DNA of 47,457 nucleotides from Minisyncoccota bacterium (lineage in GTDB: Bacteria; Patescibacteriota; Minisyncoccia; Phycocordibacterales; JAGLPS01). The notes under the pieces are model-generated. The model saw only the letters and a list, made by a program, of their open reading frames with translations. It did not search any database and was not told the DNA's origin. Below, one piece after another: positions 1 through 9,615 of this stretch (positions are counted from its first letter, which is position 1; the number at the start of each line of letters is the position of its first letter). The DNA is taken from positions 1 through 47,457 of the forward strand of contig JAGLPS010000002.1 of NCBI GenBank assembly GCA_023137185.1, read 5' to 3'. The position numbers and the translations under genes were made by a program.

Positions 1-411
1 GGTGAAATAGTAATACCCCCAACCTCTTCTGGTACAAGTGTTGTGCGGTCTACCTCATATCCCAACTATGATGGATACTATATAAAACCGGTTAATGGAA
101 GAAAAAGTCAGGGGCTACACGGGTATAACGCAGTTGATATCGCAGCACCTTACGGCACTCCTATCGTAGCCGCGGCTTCAGGTGTTGTGATTATTTCTCG
201 CGCGACAGGATGGAACGGAGGATATGGAGGATATGTTGTTATTTCTCACAATAATGGAACACAGACACTGTATGCTCATATGAGCTCTGACATTGTTTCT
301 GTTGGAGATGTCGTCCAACAAGGACAGGTGATTGGCTATGTTGGTTCAACAGGGCGATCCACAGGTCCCCATTTGCATATTGAAGTTCGCGGAGCGAGAA
401 ATCCGTTTTAA
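1..411 (+). CDS. M23 family (LytM-like) metallopeptidase, C-terminal part; 5' end outside window
   Basis: Frame stays open to base 1 (GEIVIPPTSSGTSVVRST...); motifs GYNAVDIAAPYGTPIVAA and GPHLHIEVR typical of peptidase M23. Confidence 0.9.
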   Translation, partial: GEIVIPPTSSGTSVVRSTSYPNYDGYYIKPVNGRKSQGLHGYNAVDIAAPYGTPIVAAASGVVIISRATGWNGGYGGYVVISHNNGTQTLYAHMSSDIVSVGDVVQQGQVIGYVGSTGRSTGPHLHIEVRGARNPF

Positions 412-438
412 AAAATAATCTAGATAATATCCCACGAT

Positions 439-469
439 AAAAGCCTCAACATTTTTTGTTGAGGCTTTT
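439..469. terminator. Bidirectional intrinsic terminator
   Basis: AAAAGCCTCAACA-ttttt-TGTTGAGGCTTTT between convergent genes. Confidence 0.8.
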
Positions 470-540
470 GCAATTGATGATATAAACTTCTGGCTTTAGT
501 TAAAGCGTGTTAAAGGCGAACTTTTCCAACAATGAAGCTA

Positions 541-2091
541 TTATCTTTCTTGTTTGTGTCTGTATTGGAGCGCTTCAAGGAGGTGGCCGTTCTCAATCTC
601 TTCCGTTTCGTATAGGTCGGCAATGGTGCGGCTTAATTTAACGATTCTGTGATACGCGCGAGGAGACAGCCCAAAAGACTGCGCCGATTTGTCTAATGTG
701 TGTTTTACATCGGGAGAAAGCCGTATAAGCTCAACAAGGTTACGAGAATTCATTTCACTATTCGTTAATATATTAAGCCCTTGTTTTTTGAAACGGTGGG
801 ATTGAATGTCTCGCGCTTTTTGGACGCGCGCCTGAATTACGTCTGCTCGCTCTTTATTTTTTTTGTTTTTGTCCATTAAGCTTTTGTGGTCTATGTTTGA
901 AACTTCTACCCACATATCAATTCTATCCACAATCGGACCGGAAACTTTTCTTTTATATCGCAGAATATCTTGCGAATTACATACGCAGTTTTTTCCACTT
1001 ACTCCATAAAATCCGCATGGGCACGGGTTCATTGCAGCAATAAGAATAAACCGCGCGGGAAATTGCGCTGTTCCACGCGCTCTGGAAATACTCACGACGC
1101 GCTCTTCAAGAGGCTCTCTCAGTGCTTCAAGCACACGGCTTTCAAATTCAGGAAACTCATCTAGAAAAAGAACTCCGTTATGAGCAAGCGTTACTTCTCC
1201 GGGTTTAGGTATGGCTCCTCCGCCAATAAGAGAAACGTAAGAAGAAGTGTGATGGGGGCTTCTAAAAGGCGAGCGCGTGAGCAAATCATTTTTTAGAATT
1301 CCAGCTACTGAATGGATGCTTGTTGTTTCAAAAATTTCTTCCAAAGAAAGTGGAGGAAGAATGTGGCAAAACGCTTTTGCAAGCATAGTCTTGCCAGTGC
1401 CAGGAGGCCCATACATCGCAATATTGTGTCCTCCAGCAGCAGCAATTTCCAACCCTCTTTTTGCGCTTTCTTGACCATTAATATCGTCAAAATTAATCCC
1501 ATGCGGATTTTTAGTGAACACTATTTCTGTTTTTGTTAGTGGTAACAAAAGTTTTCTTGCAGATTTCTCTTCCGCTTCGTTTAAATGATTTACCACTTCT
1601 GAAAGTGACGTGACACCAAATATGTTTATTCCCTCAATGATTGCTGCTTCTTTGGCGTTTTCTTTAGGAACAAAGATGTCTGCGAAGCCTGATTTTTTTG
1701 CTTCCATAACGATTGGAAGCACACCGTTTACTTTTCGTATTTTTCCATCTAATGTCAGTTCTCCCAGGAAAATCTTTTTTTCTGGAGAAAAAGAAATTTC
1801 ATCCGAGGCGAGAAGGTAGGCCAATGCCATTGGAAGGTCGAATAATGGACCCTCCTTTTTTATATCCGCGGGAGCAAGTGAAATAGTAATTTTTTGATTT
1901 TTTGATTTTGGAGATTTCCACCCGGAATTTTTTATAGCGGCAGACATTCTGTCACGCGATTCTTCTACCGCTTTGTCAGGAAGACCAACGACAGTAAAAG
2001 AATGCAGACCTCGAGAAAGGTCTGTTTCTACTGTTATGATATGTGCCGAAAGGAGAGAGTTCTGAGCGCTATATACTTTAGAAAAACTCAT
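541..2091 (-). CDS. comM: YifB/ComM family Mg-chelatase-like AAA ATPase
   Basis: [10 protein letters not shown]...[28 protein letters not shown]-type N-terminus; Walker A [22 protein letters not shown]. Confidence 0.93.
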   Translation of the reverse strand: [516 protein letters not shown]

Positions 2092-2093
2092 AA

Positions 2094-2465
2094 TTACTTC
2101 TCGTCATCTTTCATATGAACTTCACATGTCTGTGCGGCGGGGTTTGCTTCAAGCCGTTCTTTCTCAATAAGTTTTCCGCACTCTTTACACACTCCGTATT
2201 TCTCTTCTTCAATGCGCTTAAGGGCGTCTTTGACTTCGTTAAAACGAATTTCAAGCTGTTTTAATATGGCCGTGTTTTCTTCGTATCCTTCAATGGTATC
2301 CGCTGTTTCATTGAAGTCTGCAAATTTTTCATTACTTTCCGGAAGGGCTTCCCAGTCTGCTGGGTTGTCCGGATTTCTTCTCCCTACACTTTTCAGTTCT
2401 CCTTCCAGAATTTTAAGCTCTTCTTCGAGTTTCTTTTTTAGATGCTCTGTTTCTATATGTTCCAT
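2094..2465 (-). CDS. DksA/TraR family C4 zinc-finger protein
   Basis: CKECGKLIEKERLEANPAAQTC zinc finger after coiled coil; start chosen at MEHIETEHLKKK (ORF extends to 2483). Confidence 0.8.
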   Translation of the reverse strand: MEHIETEHLKKKLEEELKILEGELKSVGRRNPDNPADWEALPESNEKFADFNETADTIEGYEENTAILKQLEIRFNEVKDALKRIEEEKYGVCKECGKLIEKERLEANPAAQTCEVHMKDDEK

Positions 2466-2581
2466 AATTACGTATGATAGCAAAAAAGTATTAAAAAGGC
2501 TCTCTATTTCTCCTAGCGAGGCCTACTCGTCTTACCCGACCAAGGGCGGATAGGCTTTGTATGGCTATAGTTTAGGAATCT

Positions 2582-3712
2582 TTACTGTACTAGTTTTGAG
2601 TTAAAATAACGGTTTAAAATGTTATTAAACACCTTTTCGTTTCCCGCAATAAGTATAATTTCTTTATCAAGAAATGCGTATACAAAAAGCATCTCTCTTT
2701 GGGTATTTCGTATAGCGCGGGTATCCTTATTTTTTATCACTATATCTTCAAATTGAGTTGGGGTCGAGGAGGCCGCGTTAAAAAAGAGCTGCCCTATTTC
2801 TTGAGCGATTGTTTTTTCCCACTCAAGCATTCCAGAAAATCCCGTCTCGAATGAATCTGTTTTCATTAAAATGAAAAGTTCATTAGTGTCTTGCTTAAGT
2901 ATCCCGAACATATAATCTCCCAAAGAACGAAGTAGATATGCCGGAGCAGAAGGGCTGATTTCCAACACAGCCGCTTCAGCAGAAAGCTCAGTTTTAGACG
3001 AACGTATTTCTAAAAATGCGACATCTCCCTCGTCTAAATCAAGTGTCGATAGTTTCTTCTTAATTGAAGATGAAAGATTGTCTTCTTGGATACTTATTTT
3101 TTCTTCTTTTTCCGCGGGAACAATGGTTTGTCTGTAGAATGTTGTGATAGCTTTTTGTTCTTGAGATTTTGCGTACAGGAATATAAATAGCGACCCAATT
3201 CCCGTTACTATAAGCATTAAAGTCAGAAAAATAATGAGACTATTTTGAGCGGTGTTTTCTTTTGCGTACTTTTTCTTCTCCCCGCTTTTCTCTCGTCGCT
3301 TTTTTTCTGCGAGGGCAATTGTTGTAACCGATTCCTTTTTGTTTTGTATTGCTTCCTCAACATCACTGCGATATGTGCGGATAGGTTTTATCGGAGAGCT
3401 AGCAAATTTTCCTTGCATAAATTCCTGAACTGTTGATGGGCTATTATCGAGAGGTGTTTTTTGTGGCAGAGGCTGTTTGATATGTTGTTGTTTTGCGGAC
3501 AGACCAAAAGGGTTTTTTCCAAGAAGTGTGCCTTCTAATTTTCCCAAAGCATCTCTTTTGTTTCCCATGTTTCCCGAACTATTTTTTTCTTTTTTCTTTT
3601 CTACTGGAAAAACTGCGGATTGTATTTCTACGGAAGAAGATGCGTTATCTTGTCGCTGAGATTCCTGTTCAGGTTGCGTTTCTTTTTTAGTAATGTTTGT
3701 TTGTGTATCCAT
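2582..3712 (-). CDS. Hypothetical single-pass membrane protein
   Basis: Long ORF; one TM segment NSLIIFLTLMLIVTGIGSLFIFLYA; low-complexity N-terminus. Confidence 0.75.
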   Translation of the reverse strand: MDTQTNITKKETQPEQESQRQDNASSSVEIQSAVFPVEKKKEKNSSGNMGNKRDALGKLEGTLLGKNPFGLSAKQQHIKQPLPQKTPLDNSPSTVQEFMQGKFASSPIKPIRTYRSDVEEAIQNKKESVTTIALAEKKRREKSGEKKKYAKENTAQNSLIIFLTLMLIVTGIGSLFIFLYAKSQEQKAITTFYRQTIVPAEKEEKISIQEDNLSSSIKKKLSTLDLDEGDVAFLEIRSSKTELSAEAAVLEISPSAPAYLLRSLGDYMFGILKQDTNELFILMKTDSFETGFSGMLEWEKTIAQEIGQLFFNAASSTPTQFEDIVIKNKDTRAIRNTQREMLFVYAFLDKEIILIAGNEKVFNNILNRYFNSKLVQ

Positions 3713-3745
3713 TAATTTCCTTTTGGTTTGAAGTACCTGTGTTTT

Positions 3746-5875
3746 TTAGCTGTTGTCGGTGTAGTGAGAAGGTTTTTTTATGAAGTTCGGGTCTCTATCT
3801 TTTATAGACAGTTTAATCCTTTCTTTCTCGTCAATTTCTTTAATGATAACAGGAATCGTGTCTCCTATCTTCAAAACATCTTCAACTTTTTCTACTCTCC
3901 ATGGCGCAATCTCTGATATATGAACAAGTCCATCAGCCTTTATTCCGATTTTCACGAAAGCTCCGAAGTCGGTTATTTTCACCACCTTACCTTCAAATGT
4001 TTCACCTGCTTTATACTCCTTTGTTATCTCGGAGATTATTCGCGCCGCTTCTTCCGGTCCACTATTTTTTCCCGTAATAAGCACTACCCCATCTTCTTCA
4101 ATATCTATCTCTGTGCCTGTCTTTTCCCTAATTTCATTTATCACCTTTCCGCCTGGCCCAATAACCATACCAATTTGATTCTTTTTTATTTTAATTGGTA
4201 TAATTCGAGGAGCGTTTGGGGAAAGAGATTCTCTTGGTTGCGCAATCTCCTTTTCAATTATATCAAGAATTTTTTCCCGCGCCGTTTTTGCTCCTTCAAG
4301 CGCTTCTTTGAGAATAAAAAGAGGAATGCCGTTTACTTTTACGTCAAGTTGAGCTGCTGTAATACCGTTGCGACTACCTGCTATCTTAAAATCCATGTCT
4401 CCATGATGGTCTTCAGAACCTTGAATGTCAGTAAGAACAACATAATTATTTTTATCCTCCATCATAAGGCCCATAGCAATTCCAGCTACTGGCGCCTTAA
4501 TGGGGACACCCGCGTCCATAAGGGCGAGAGTGCTTCCACATACGGACGCCATTGATGTCGAACCATTTGAGGCCATTGATTCGGACACAATTCGAATCGT
4601 ATATGGAAACTGTTCTTTTGGAGGGATGATTGCGAGTAGCGCTTTCTCCGCGAGCGCGCCGTGTCCTATCATTCTGCGGTTTGTGGAACCAATACGCCCT
4701 GTTTCTCCGCTTGAGAACGGAGGAAAATTATAATGGTGCATAAAGTGTTTGTGCGTCTCTTGAGTTTCCATTGCGTCAATAATCAGTGAGTCGCCCGGGC
4801 CTCCAAGTGTTATTACAGAGAGTACGTGTGTTCCTCCACGATAAAAAATGCCTGAGCCGTGAAGCACAGAGGAAATTCTACCAGCCTGCGAAAAGAGAGG
4901 GCGAAGTTCATTTACCGCTCTTCCATCGGGACGTTTCTTTTCTTTCAGTGCGGTGTGGTGAACGAGTTCGTCAACTTTAGTTTCAAAATATTCCCCAGCA
5001 AATTCCAAACTCTCTTCAGGAAGTTTCTCTCGCACAAGCGTTTTCCACTCATCTTTGAGTACTTGTATTTGATTTTTCCCCGGATCGGAAAAAACATATT
5101 CTGGCATACGATTTTCAATCTCTTCGGAAAACAATGAAACAGCAGCCGCGCTTGTTTCGGGTAAAGAAATTTCTTTTTTTGGTTTTCCAATTTCAGAAAT
5201 AATTTTTTTCTGGAAATCCTGAAGTTTTTCAATTTCCTCAGTCGCTTTTTCAAGCCCTTGCATCACAAGATTTTCTGATGTTTCTTTCGCTCCGATCTCT
5301 ATCATATTTATTGTCTCGTTTTTCCCACAGACAAGAAGATCCATCTGAAAATTGTTATCTTTTCGCAGAGTATATGCTGGATTTATTTCAAATTCATCTT
5401 TCCCCGAAAGTTTTCCTACTCGTACCGCGCTTATTGGACCATCCCATGGGATATCTGAAGTTCCCAACGACAGAGACGCGGCAATTACGCCCAAAATATC
5501 AGGATCGTACTCTCCGAGAGAAAGCACTGTAATCACTACTTGGATATCGTTGCGTATTTTGTGGTCAAAGAGAGGGCGTATTGTTCTATCAACAATTCTT
5601 CCGCTCAAAACAGCTTCTTCAGAAGGTCTCCCCTCTCGCCGCATAAAACGGCTTCCGAGAATAACTCCTGCGGCATAAAAACGTTCCTCATAATCAACGG
5701 TAAGCGGGAAAAATCCAACTCCCTCTTTTGGATTTTTAGAAATTACCGCGGTTCCGAGCACAACTGTATCGCCATAGCGAATAATTACAGAACCGTTTGC
5801 CTGATCTGCCAAATCACTAAATTCAACGATAAGGGGAATACCTGCTATGTCAGTAGAATATTCTTTTTTCTTCAT
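3746..5875 (-). CDS. pnp: Polyribonucleotide nucleotidyltransferase (PNPase)
   Basis: RNase PH domains, KH (IGMVIGPGGKVINEI) and S1 (GKVVKITDFGAFVKI) domains. Confidence 0.98.
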   Translation of the reverse strand: MKKKEYSTDIAGIPLIVEFSDLADQANGSVIIRYGDTVVLGTAVISKNPKEGVGFFPLTVDYEERFYAAGVILGSRFMRREGRPSEEAVLSGRIVDRTIRPLFDHKIRNDIQVVITVLSLGEYDPDILGVIAASLSLGTSDIPWDGPISAVRVGKLSGKDEFEINPAYTLRKDNNFQMDLLVCGKNETINMIEIGAKETSENLVMQGLEKATEEIEKLQDFQKKIISEIGKPKKEISLPETSAAAVSLFSEEIENRMPEYVFSDPGKNQIQVLKDEWKTLVREKLPEESLEFAGEYFETKVDELVHHTALKEKKRPDGRAVNELRPLFSQAGRISSVLHGSGIFYRGGTHVLSVITLGGPGDSLIIDAMETQETHKHFMHHYNFPPFSSGETGRIGSTNRRMIGHGALAEKALLAIIPPKEQFPYTIRIVSESMASNGSTSMASVCGSTLALMDAGVPIKAPVAGIAMGLMMEDKNNYVVLTDIQGSEDHHGDMDFKIAGSRNGITAAQLDVKVNGIPLFILKEALEGAKTAREKILDIIEKEIAQPRESLSPNAPRIIPIKIKKNQIGMVIGPGGKVINEIREKTGTEIDIEEDGVVLITGKNSGPEEAARIISEITKEYKAGETFEGKVVKITDFGAFVKIGIKADGLVHISEIAPWRVEKVEDVLKIGDTIPVIIKEIDEKERIKLSIKDRDPNFIKKPSHYTDNS

Positions 5876-6096
5876 AAGGCGTAATGAATATCAGCCTTCA
5901 GACCTACCCCGTTGGGATCCTCTAATATATAAGAGAATTCAATCCTTGATTCTACTTTGAGCAATTTCTATAAAAGCAGAATCAAAAACTGAATTTTCTT
6001 TCGAGGTTACAGACTTAAAATCTCTTTCAAATCCATCTATCTGGAGACTTTCTTTTAGTAATAATGAATAATATTTCAGTCTATCAAATTTTTTCC

Positions 6097-6633
6097 TTAA
6101 TTCAATGTCCGTTTTCTGTATTCTGGACTACCCATTAAGTATCGTCGTGGGTTTTTATCCAAATCAGTAAAATTGTCTGCTGTTTCAATAAGGCGAGATG
6201 AGGAAGATTTCCCAAATGCCATAACTTCCACCTGGCATCCTTTATTGTGTTTAAGGTATTCAACGAGAGGCACGAAATCTCCGTCTCCAGAGATAAGGAT
6301 AACAGCATCGAGTTTGGGCGAGAGATTAATTGCGTCTACAGCAATCCCAACATCCCAGTCGGCTTTTTTAGCTCCTCCAAAAAATATCTGAAGATCTTTT
6401 ATTTTTGCTTCGATGCCTGCTTTCTCCAATGCGTCAATGAAGTTTTGCTCTTCTCCAGACTCGGTTTTCACAACATAGGCAAGAGCTCGCACCAGTGTTC
6501 GCCCTGCAAGCCCATCTTTAACTAATTGTCCGAAATTGACTCGTTTTCGGTACAGATTTTTTGCACTATGATAAAGATTTTGCGAGTCTATAAAAATTCC
6601 GACTCTTTGGCCGGGGTGTTTAATAACTGTCAT
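6097..6633 (-). CDS. NYN domain (LabA/DUF88-like) protein
   Basis: GIFIDSQNLYHSAKN, DVGIAVDAINL, LISGDGDFVPLVEYLK motifs. Confidence 0.9.
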   Translation of the reverse strand: MTVIKHPGQRVGIFIDSQNLYHSAKNLYRKRVNFGQLVKDGLAGRTLVRALAYVVKTESGEEQNFIDALEKAGIEAKIKDLQIFFGGAKKADWDVGIAVDAINLSPKLDAVILISGDGDFVPLVEYLKHNKGCQVEVMAFGKSSSSRLIETADNFTDLDKNPRRYLMGSPEYRKRTLN

Positions 6634-6696
6634 AAAAAATTAATTTGTTCTATTAAAAATGTACAAAGAACCGCTTCCCACAATAATATGGAGTAC

Positions 6697-6969
6697 TTAC
6701 GCTTTTTTATTAATATTGAGTTTTTTCATAAGCGCATTAAAACGTCTCGCACTTTTTTTCTGAAGATACCCCATTTGGATTTGTCGGTCTGCAACCATCT
6801 GAAGAAGTCCACGACGAGAGTGGTTATCCTTTTTGTTTTTTTTGAGATGTGCCGTCAATTCCTCAATACGTTTTGTTAAAATGGCAATCTGAACTTCGGG
6901 AGAACCAGTATCTGTCCCATGTTTTTTGACATTCTCGATAACGCGCTTCTTTTTTGTTTTGGTAAGCAT
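6697..6969 (-). CDS. rpsO: 30S ribosomal protein S15
   Basis: DTGSPEVQIAILTKRIEELTAHLKKNKKDNHSRRGLLQMV. Confidence 0.97.
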   Translation of the reverse strand: MLTKTKKKRVIENVKKHGTDTGSPEVQIAILTKRIEELTAHLKKNKKDNHSRRGLLQMVADRQIQMGYLQKKSARRFNALMKKLNINKKA

Positions 6970-7046
6970 TAAAAGAAATCATAGCACACGAGAACTCCCT
7001 CTGCAAGGTCTCCTTTTTTCCTCCTTCTCTTTCCCGTATACTGTAT

Positions 7047-7970
7047 ATGTCGCACAATATTATGACACTTGATAAGTTAAAAAGAGAATTTCTTCAATAT
7101 CTTGAAATAGAAAAAGGTCGGAGTCTCAAAACAGTAGAAAACTACAACAGGTATTTAGAACGTTTTCTCACATTCACCGGAGTAAATCAGCCAAAAGACA
7201 TTACTGACTTAGTGGTGCGGGAATATCGTCTCTGGCTCAACCGTCAAACTGCTGGAAAGAAAGAAGGAAGAGAAGAGTTTCTCAAAAAAAGAACCCAAAA
7301 CTATTATCTTATTGCACTCCGCGCGTTCCTGAAATATTTGATTAAAAGAGATGTTTTGTCTCTTTCTCCTGAACGAATTGAACTTGCCAAGGTTGGCGAT
7401 CGTTCACTGGACCTTATTTCGTCAGATGAATTGCACAGGCTTATGGAAACTCCTCAAGGAGATACGGTTAAAGATCTTCGCGATAAAGCTATTTTAGAGC
7501 TTCTTTTCTCGACAGGCTTGCGAGTTTCCGAATTATGCGCTCTTCCGCGTGATATAGATTTGCGTGGAGACGAGCTTTCTGTTAGAGGGAAGGGCGATAA
7601 AGTTCGTGTTGTTTTTATTTCAGAACAGGCAAAAAATGCTTTAAAGGAATACCTTAAAAAAAGGGAAGATATGAGCGATTTTTTATTCGCGCAAGTAAGC
7701 AGAAATAAGAATGAAACGATGAGACTTACCTCGCGTTCAGTTGAGCGAATCATAAAATTTTATGCGATAAAAGCGGGGATTATGAAAAAAGTCACTCCTC
7801 ATATTCTTCGGCATAGTTTTGCGACAGATTTACTGCAAAATGGCGCTGACCTACGTTCTGTTCAAGCGCTTCTTGGTCATGCGAATATCGCAACGACTCA
7901 GGTATATACTCATGTTACAGACAAACATTTGCGGGAGATACATAAACGTTTTCATAACAAAAGGGAATAA
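7047..7970 (+). CDS. Tyrosine recombinase XerC/XerD family
   Basis: Catalytic motifs LLFSTGLRVSEL, HILRHSFATDLLQNGADLRSVQALLGHANIATTQVYTH. Confidence 0.95.
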   Translation: MSHNIMTLDKLKREFLQYLEIEKGRSLKTVENYNRYLERFLTFTGVNQPKDITDLVVREYRLWLNRQTAGKKEGREEFLKKRTQNYYLIALRAFLKYLIKRDVLSLSPERIELAKVGDRSLDLISSDELHRLMETPQGDTVKDLRDKAILELLFSTGLRVSELCALPRDIDLRGDELSVRGKGDKVRVVFISEQAKNALKEYLKKREDMSDFLFAQVSRNKNETMRLTSRSVERIIKFYAIKAGIMKKVTPHILRHSFATDLLQNGADLRSVQALLGHANIATTQVYTHVTDKHLREIHKRFHNKRE

Positions 7971-7987
7971 TTCCCAAAGAATTGCCC

Positions 7988-8015
7988 TTGACAAAGGTTT
8001 GCAATAGTGTATTAT
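7988..8015 (+). promoter_or_regulatory. Sigma70-like promoter of small lipoprotein gene
   Basis: TTGACA-N16-TATTAT. Confidence 0.7.
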
Positions 8016-8084
8016 CTAGATTAGATTCATCTGGTGCTTTTTTAAATAAAATTCTGGACATTTAAACTATAAAGGAGGTGCGCA

Positions 8085-8396
8085 ATGTTTAGAAAATGTA
8101 TACTTTTTGTAGCAGTTTTTTGTCTTTTTTCTTTTTGTGGGTGCATTCATCTTTTGGCGCTTATCCCTGTCGCTGCGACTTCAGGCAGTCTTCTATATTC
8201 TCACCAAGAGCAAAAGAAGATGCAGGAAGAGATGCAGGAAGATATGAACAAAAGCTTGGAAAGAATGTCTGAAAACTCGCTTGAACAGCAGAAAAGACAG
8301 CATGAGCATGAAAAAGAAATGCTAGAACAGGAGTTAGAGTATCGTTCAAAATACGACACTCCTCTTGCTGTTCAAACACAAGAGAAAAATTCGTAA
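8085..8396 (+). CDS. Small predicted lipoprotein with coiled coil
   Basis: Signal peptide with lipobox-like FSFCGC; AAAGGAGGT SD; own promoter and terminator. Confidence 0.75.
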   Translation: MFRKCILFVAVFCLFSFCGCIHLLALIPVAATSGSLLYSHQEQKKMQEEMQEDMNKSLERMSENSLEQQKRQHEHEKEMLEQELEYRSKYDTPLAVQTQEKNS

Positions 8397-8410
8397 GTAA
8401 CAAAAAACAA

Positions 8411-8446
8411 AAATGCCCGACAATTTTTAAGAATTGTCGGGCATTT
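8411..8446 (+). terminator. Intrinsic terminator
   Basis: AAATGCCCGACAATT-tttaag-AATTGTCGGGCATTT then T-rich. Confidence 0.85.
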
Positions 8447-8492
8447 ACTTTTTTCTACCTCATGATACATTTCAAGAAAATAAGCGTCTTTT

Positions 8493-9263
8493 ATGAAAAT
8501 TATCTCTTGGAATGTGAATGGGATTCGGGCTTGTCACAAAAAAGGATGTTGGGAATGGGTTAAAAAGATTTCCCCCGATATTATTTGCGTGCAAGAAACA
8601 AAAGCTCTATCAGAGCAAATTCCGGATGAAATAAAAAATCAAAAAGAATATATTTCCTATTTTGACTCTCCGAAAGAAAAGAAAGGATACAGTGGGGTTG
8701 GAATTTTAACAAAAAAAGAACCTTGCGCTGTCGAAATAGGCATTGGCTCGTCCTCATTTGACAAAGAGGGCAGGTCTCTAACTGTCCATTTTAAAGATTT
8801 TTCTCTTATCAACACCTACTTTCCCAACGGTGGAGGTGGTGCGGAACGATTTGCCTTTAAACTTGGATATTATGATGCCTTTCTTAAATACATAGAAAAA
8901 TTGAGAAAAAAACAAAAAAATCTTATTTTTTGTGGCGATGTGAATACTGCCCATAATGAGATAGATTTAGCGCGAGCTAAAGAAAATGAAAAAAGTACAG
9001 GTTTTTTGCCAGAAGAACGGGCGTGGATAGATAAGGTCGTCTCCAAAAGGTATATTGATGTATTCAGATATTTTTATCCAGAGACACGCGACGCGTATAC
9101 GTACTGGGATATGAAAACCTTTGCAAGAGAAAGAAATATTGGATGGCGTCTCGATTATTTTTTTGTTACTTCCGAATTAATTAAAAAAGTGAAAAGAGTA
9201 AAAATTGAGGATACTGTTTTAGGTTCGGATCATTGTCCAATATCGCTGGAAATAAATCCTTAA
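8493..9263 (+). CDS. xth: Exodeoxyribonuclease III
   Basis: MKIISWNVNGIRA, DIICVQETKA, FCGDVNTAHNEIDLARAKEN, GSDHCPI. Confidence 0.95.
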   Translation: MKIISWNVNGIRACHKKGCWEWVKKISPDIICVQETKALSEQIPDEIKNQKEYISYFDSPKEKKGYSGVGILTKKEPCAVEIGIGSSSFDKEGRSLTVHFKDFSLINTYFPNGGGGAERFAFKLGYYDAFLKYIEKLRKKQKNLIFCGDVNTAHNEIDLARAKENEKSTGFLPEERAWIDKVVSKRYIDVFRYFYPETRDAYTYWDMKTFARERNIGWRLDYFFVTSELIKKVKRVKIEDTVLGSDHCPISLEINP

Positions 9264-9318
9264 AATAAGAGACAAAGAGTTATCAACAGGGTGTCCTTTA
9301 ACTGTCTTTTATAGGTGC

Positions 9319-9570
9319 TATTATAAAAATAGAAATCAACTTTCTGTCCTTTAAAAAATGGAAGTTGTTGGTTCTTTAAAAAAGGCCTTAAGAAAGACTC
9401 TCTGGGTAGAGAGGTTATCATAAAAATATACATATCCGCAATTACATTTAAAATTTTCTCCTAAGATATGTATTTAGGATGACGGTACTGCCTGGTGTTA
9501 TCTTTCAAAATATAAAATCGCCCCACGAGATATCATTTTTACTATCTTACAAGGCGATTTTTTATTTTTA
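9319..9570 (+). ncRNA. Candidate small RNA / micro-ORF transcription unit
   Basis: TATTAT -10-like box, structured AT-rich region, terminator-like AAAATCGCC...GGCGATTTT + T tract at 9514-9570; contains 21-codon ORF 9358-9423. Confidence 0.35.
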
Positions 9571-9615
9571 TGTTGCGAAAACTTCCAAACTTTCATGGCA
9601 AAGGATATAATCTCT

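Noticed and set aside
3920-4555. 211-aa plus-strand ORF and other ORFs antisense to pnp
   Set aside because: Antisense to the conserved pnp coding sequence; composition atypical of protein.
7047-7970. Xer-type recombinase as evidence of an integrated element
   Set aside because: Sequence resembles chromosomal XerC/XerD and neighbours are housekeeping genes; no att repeats seen beside it.
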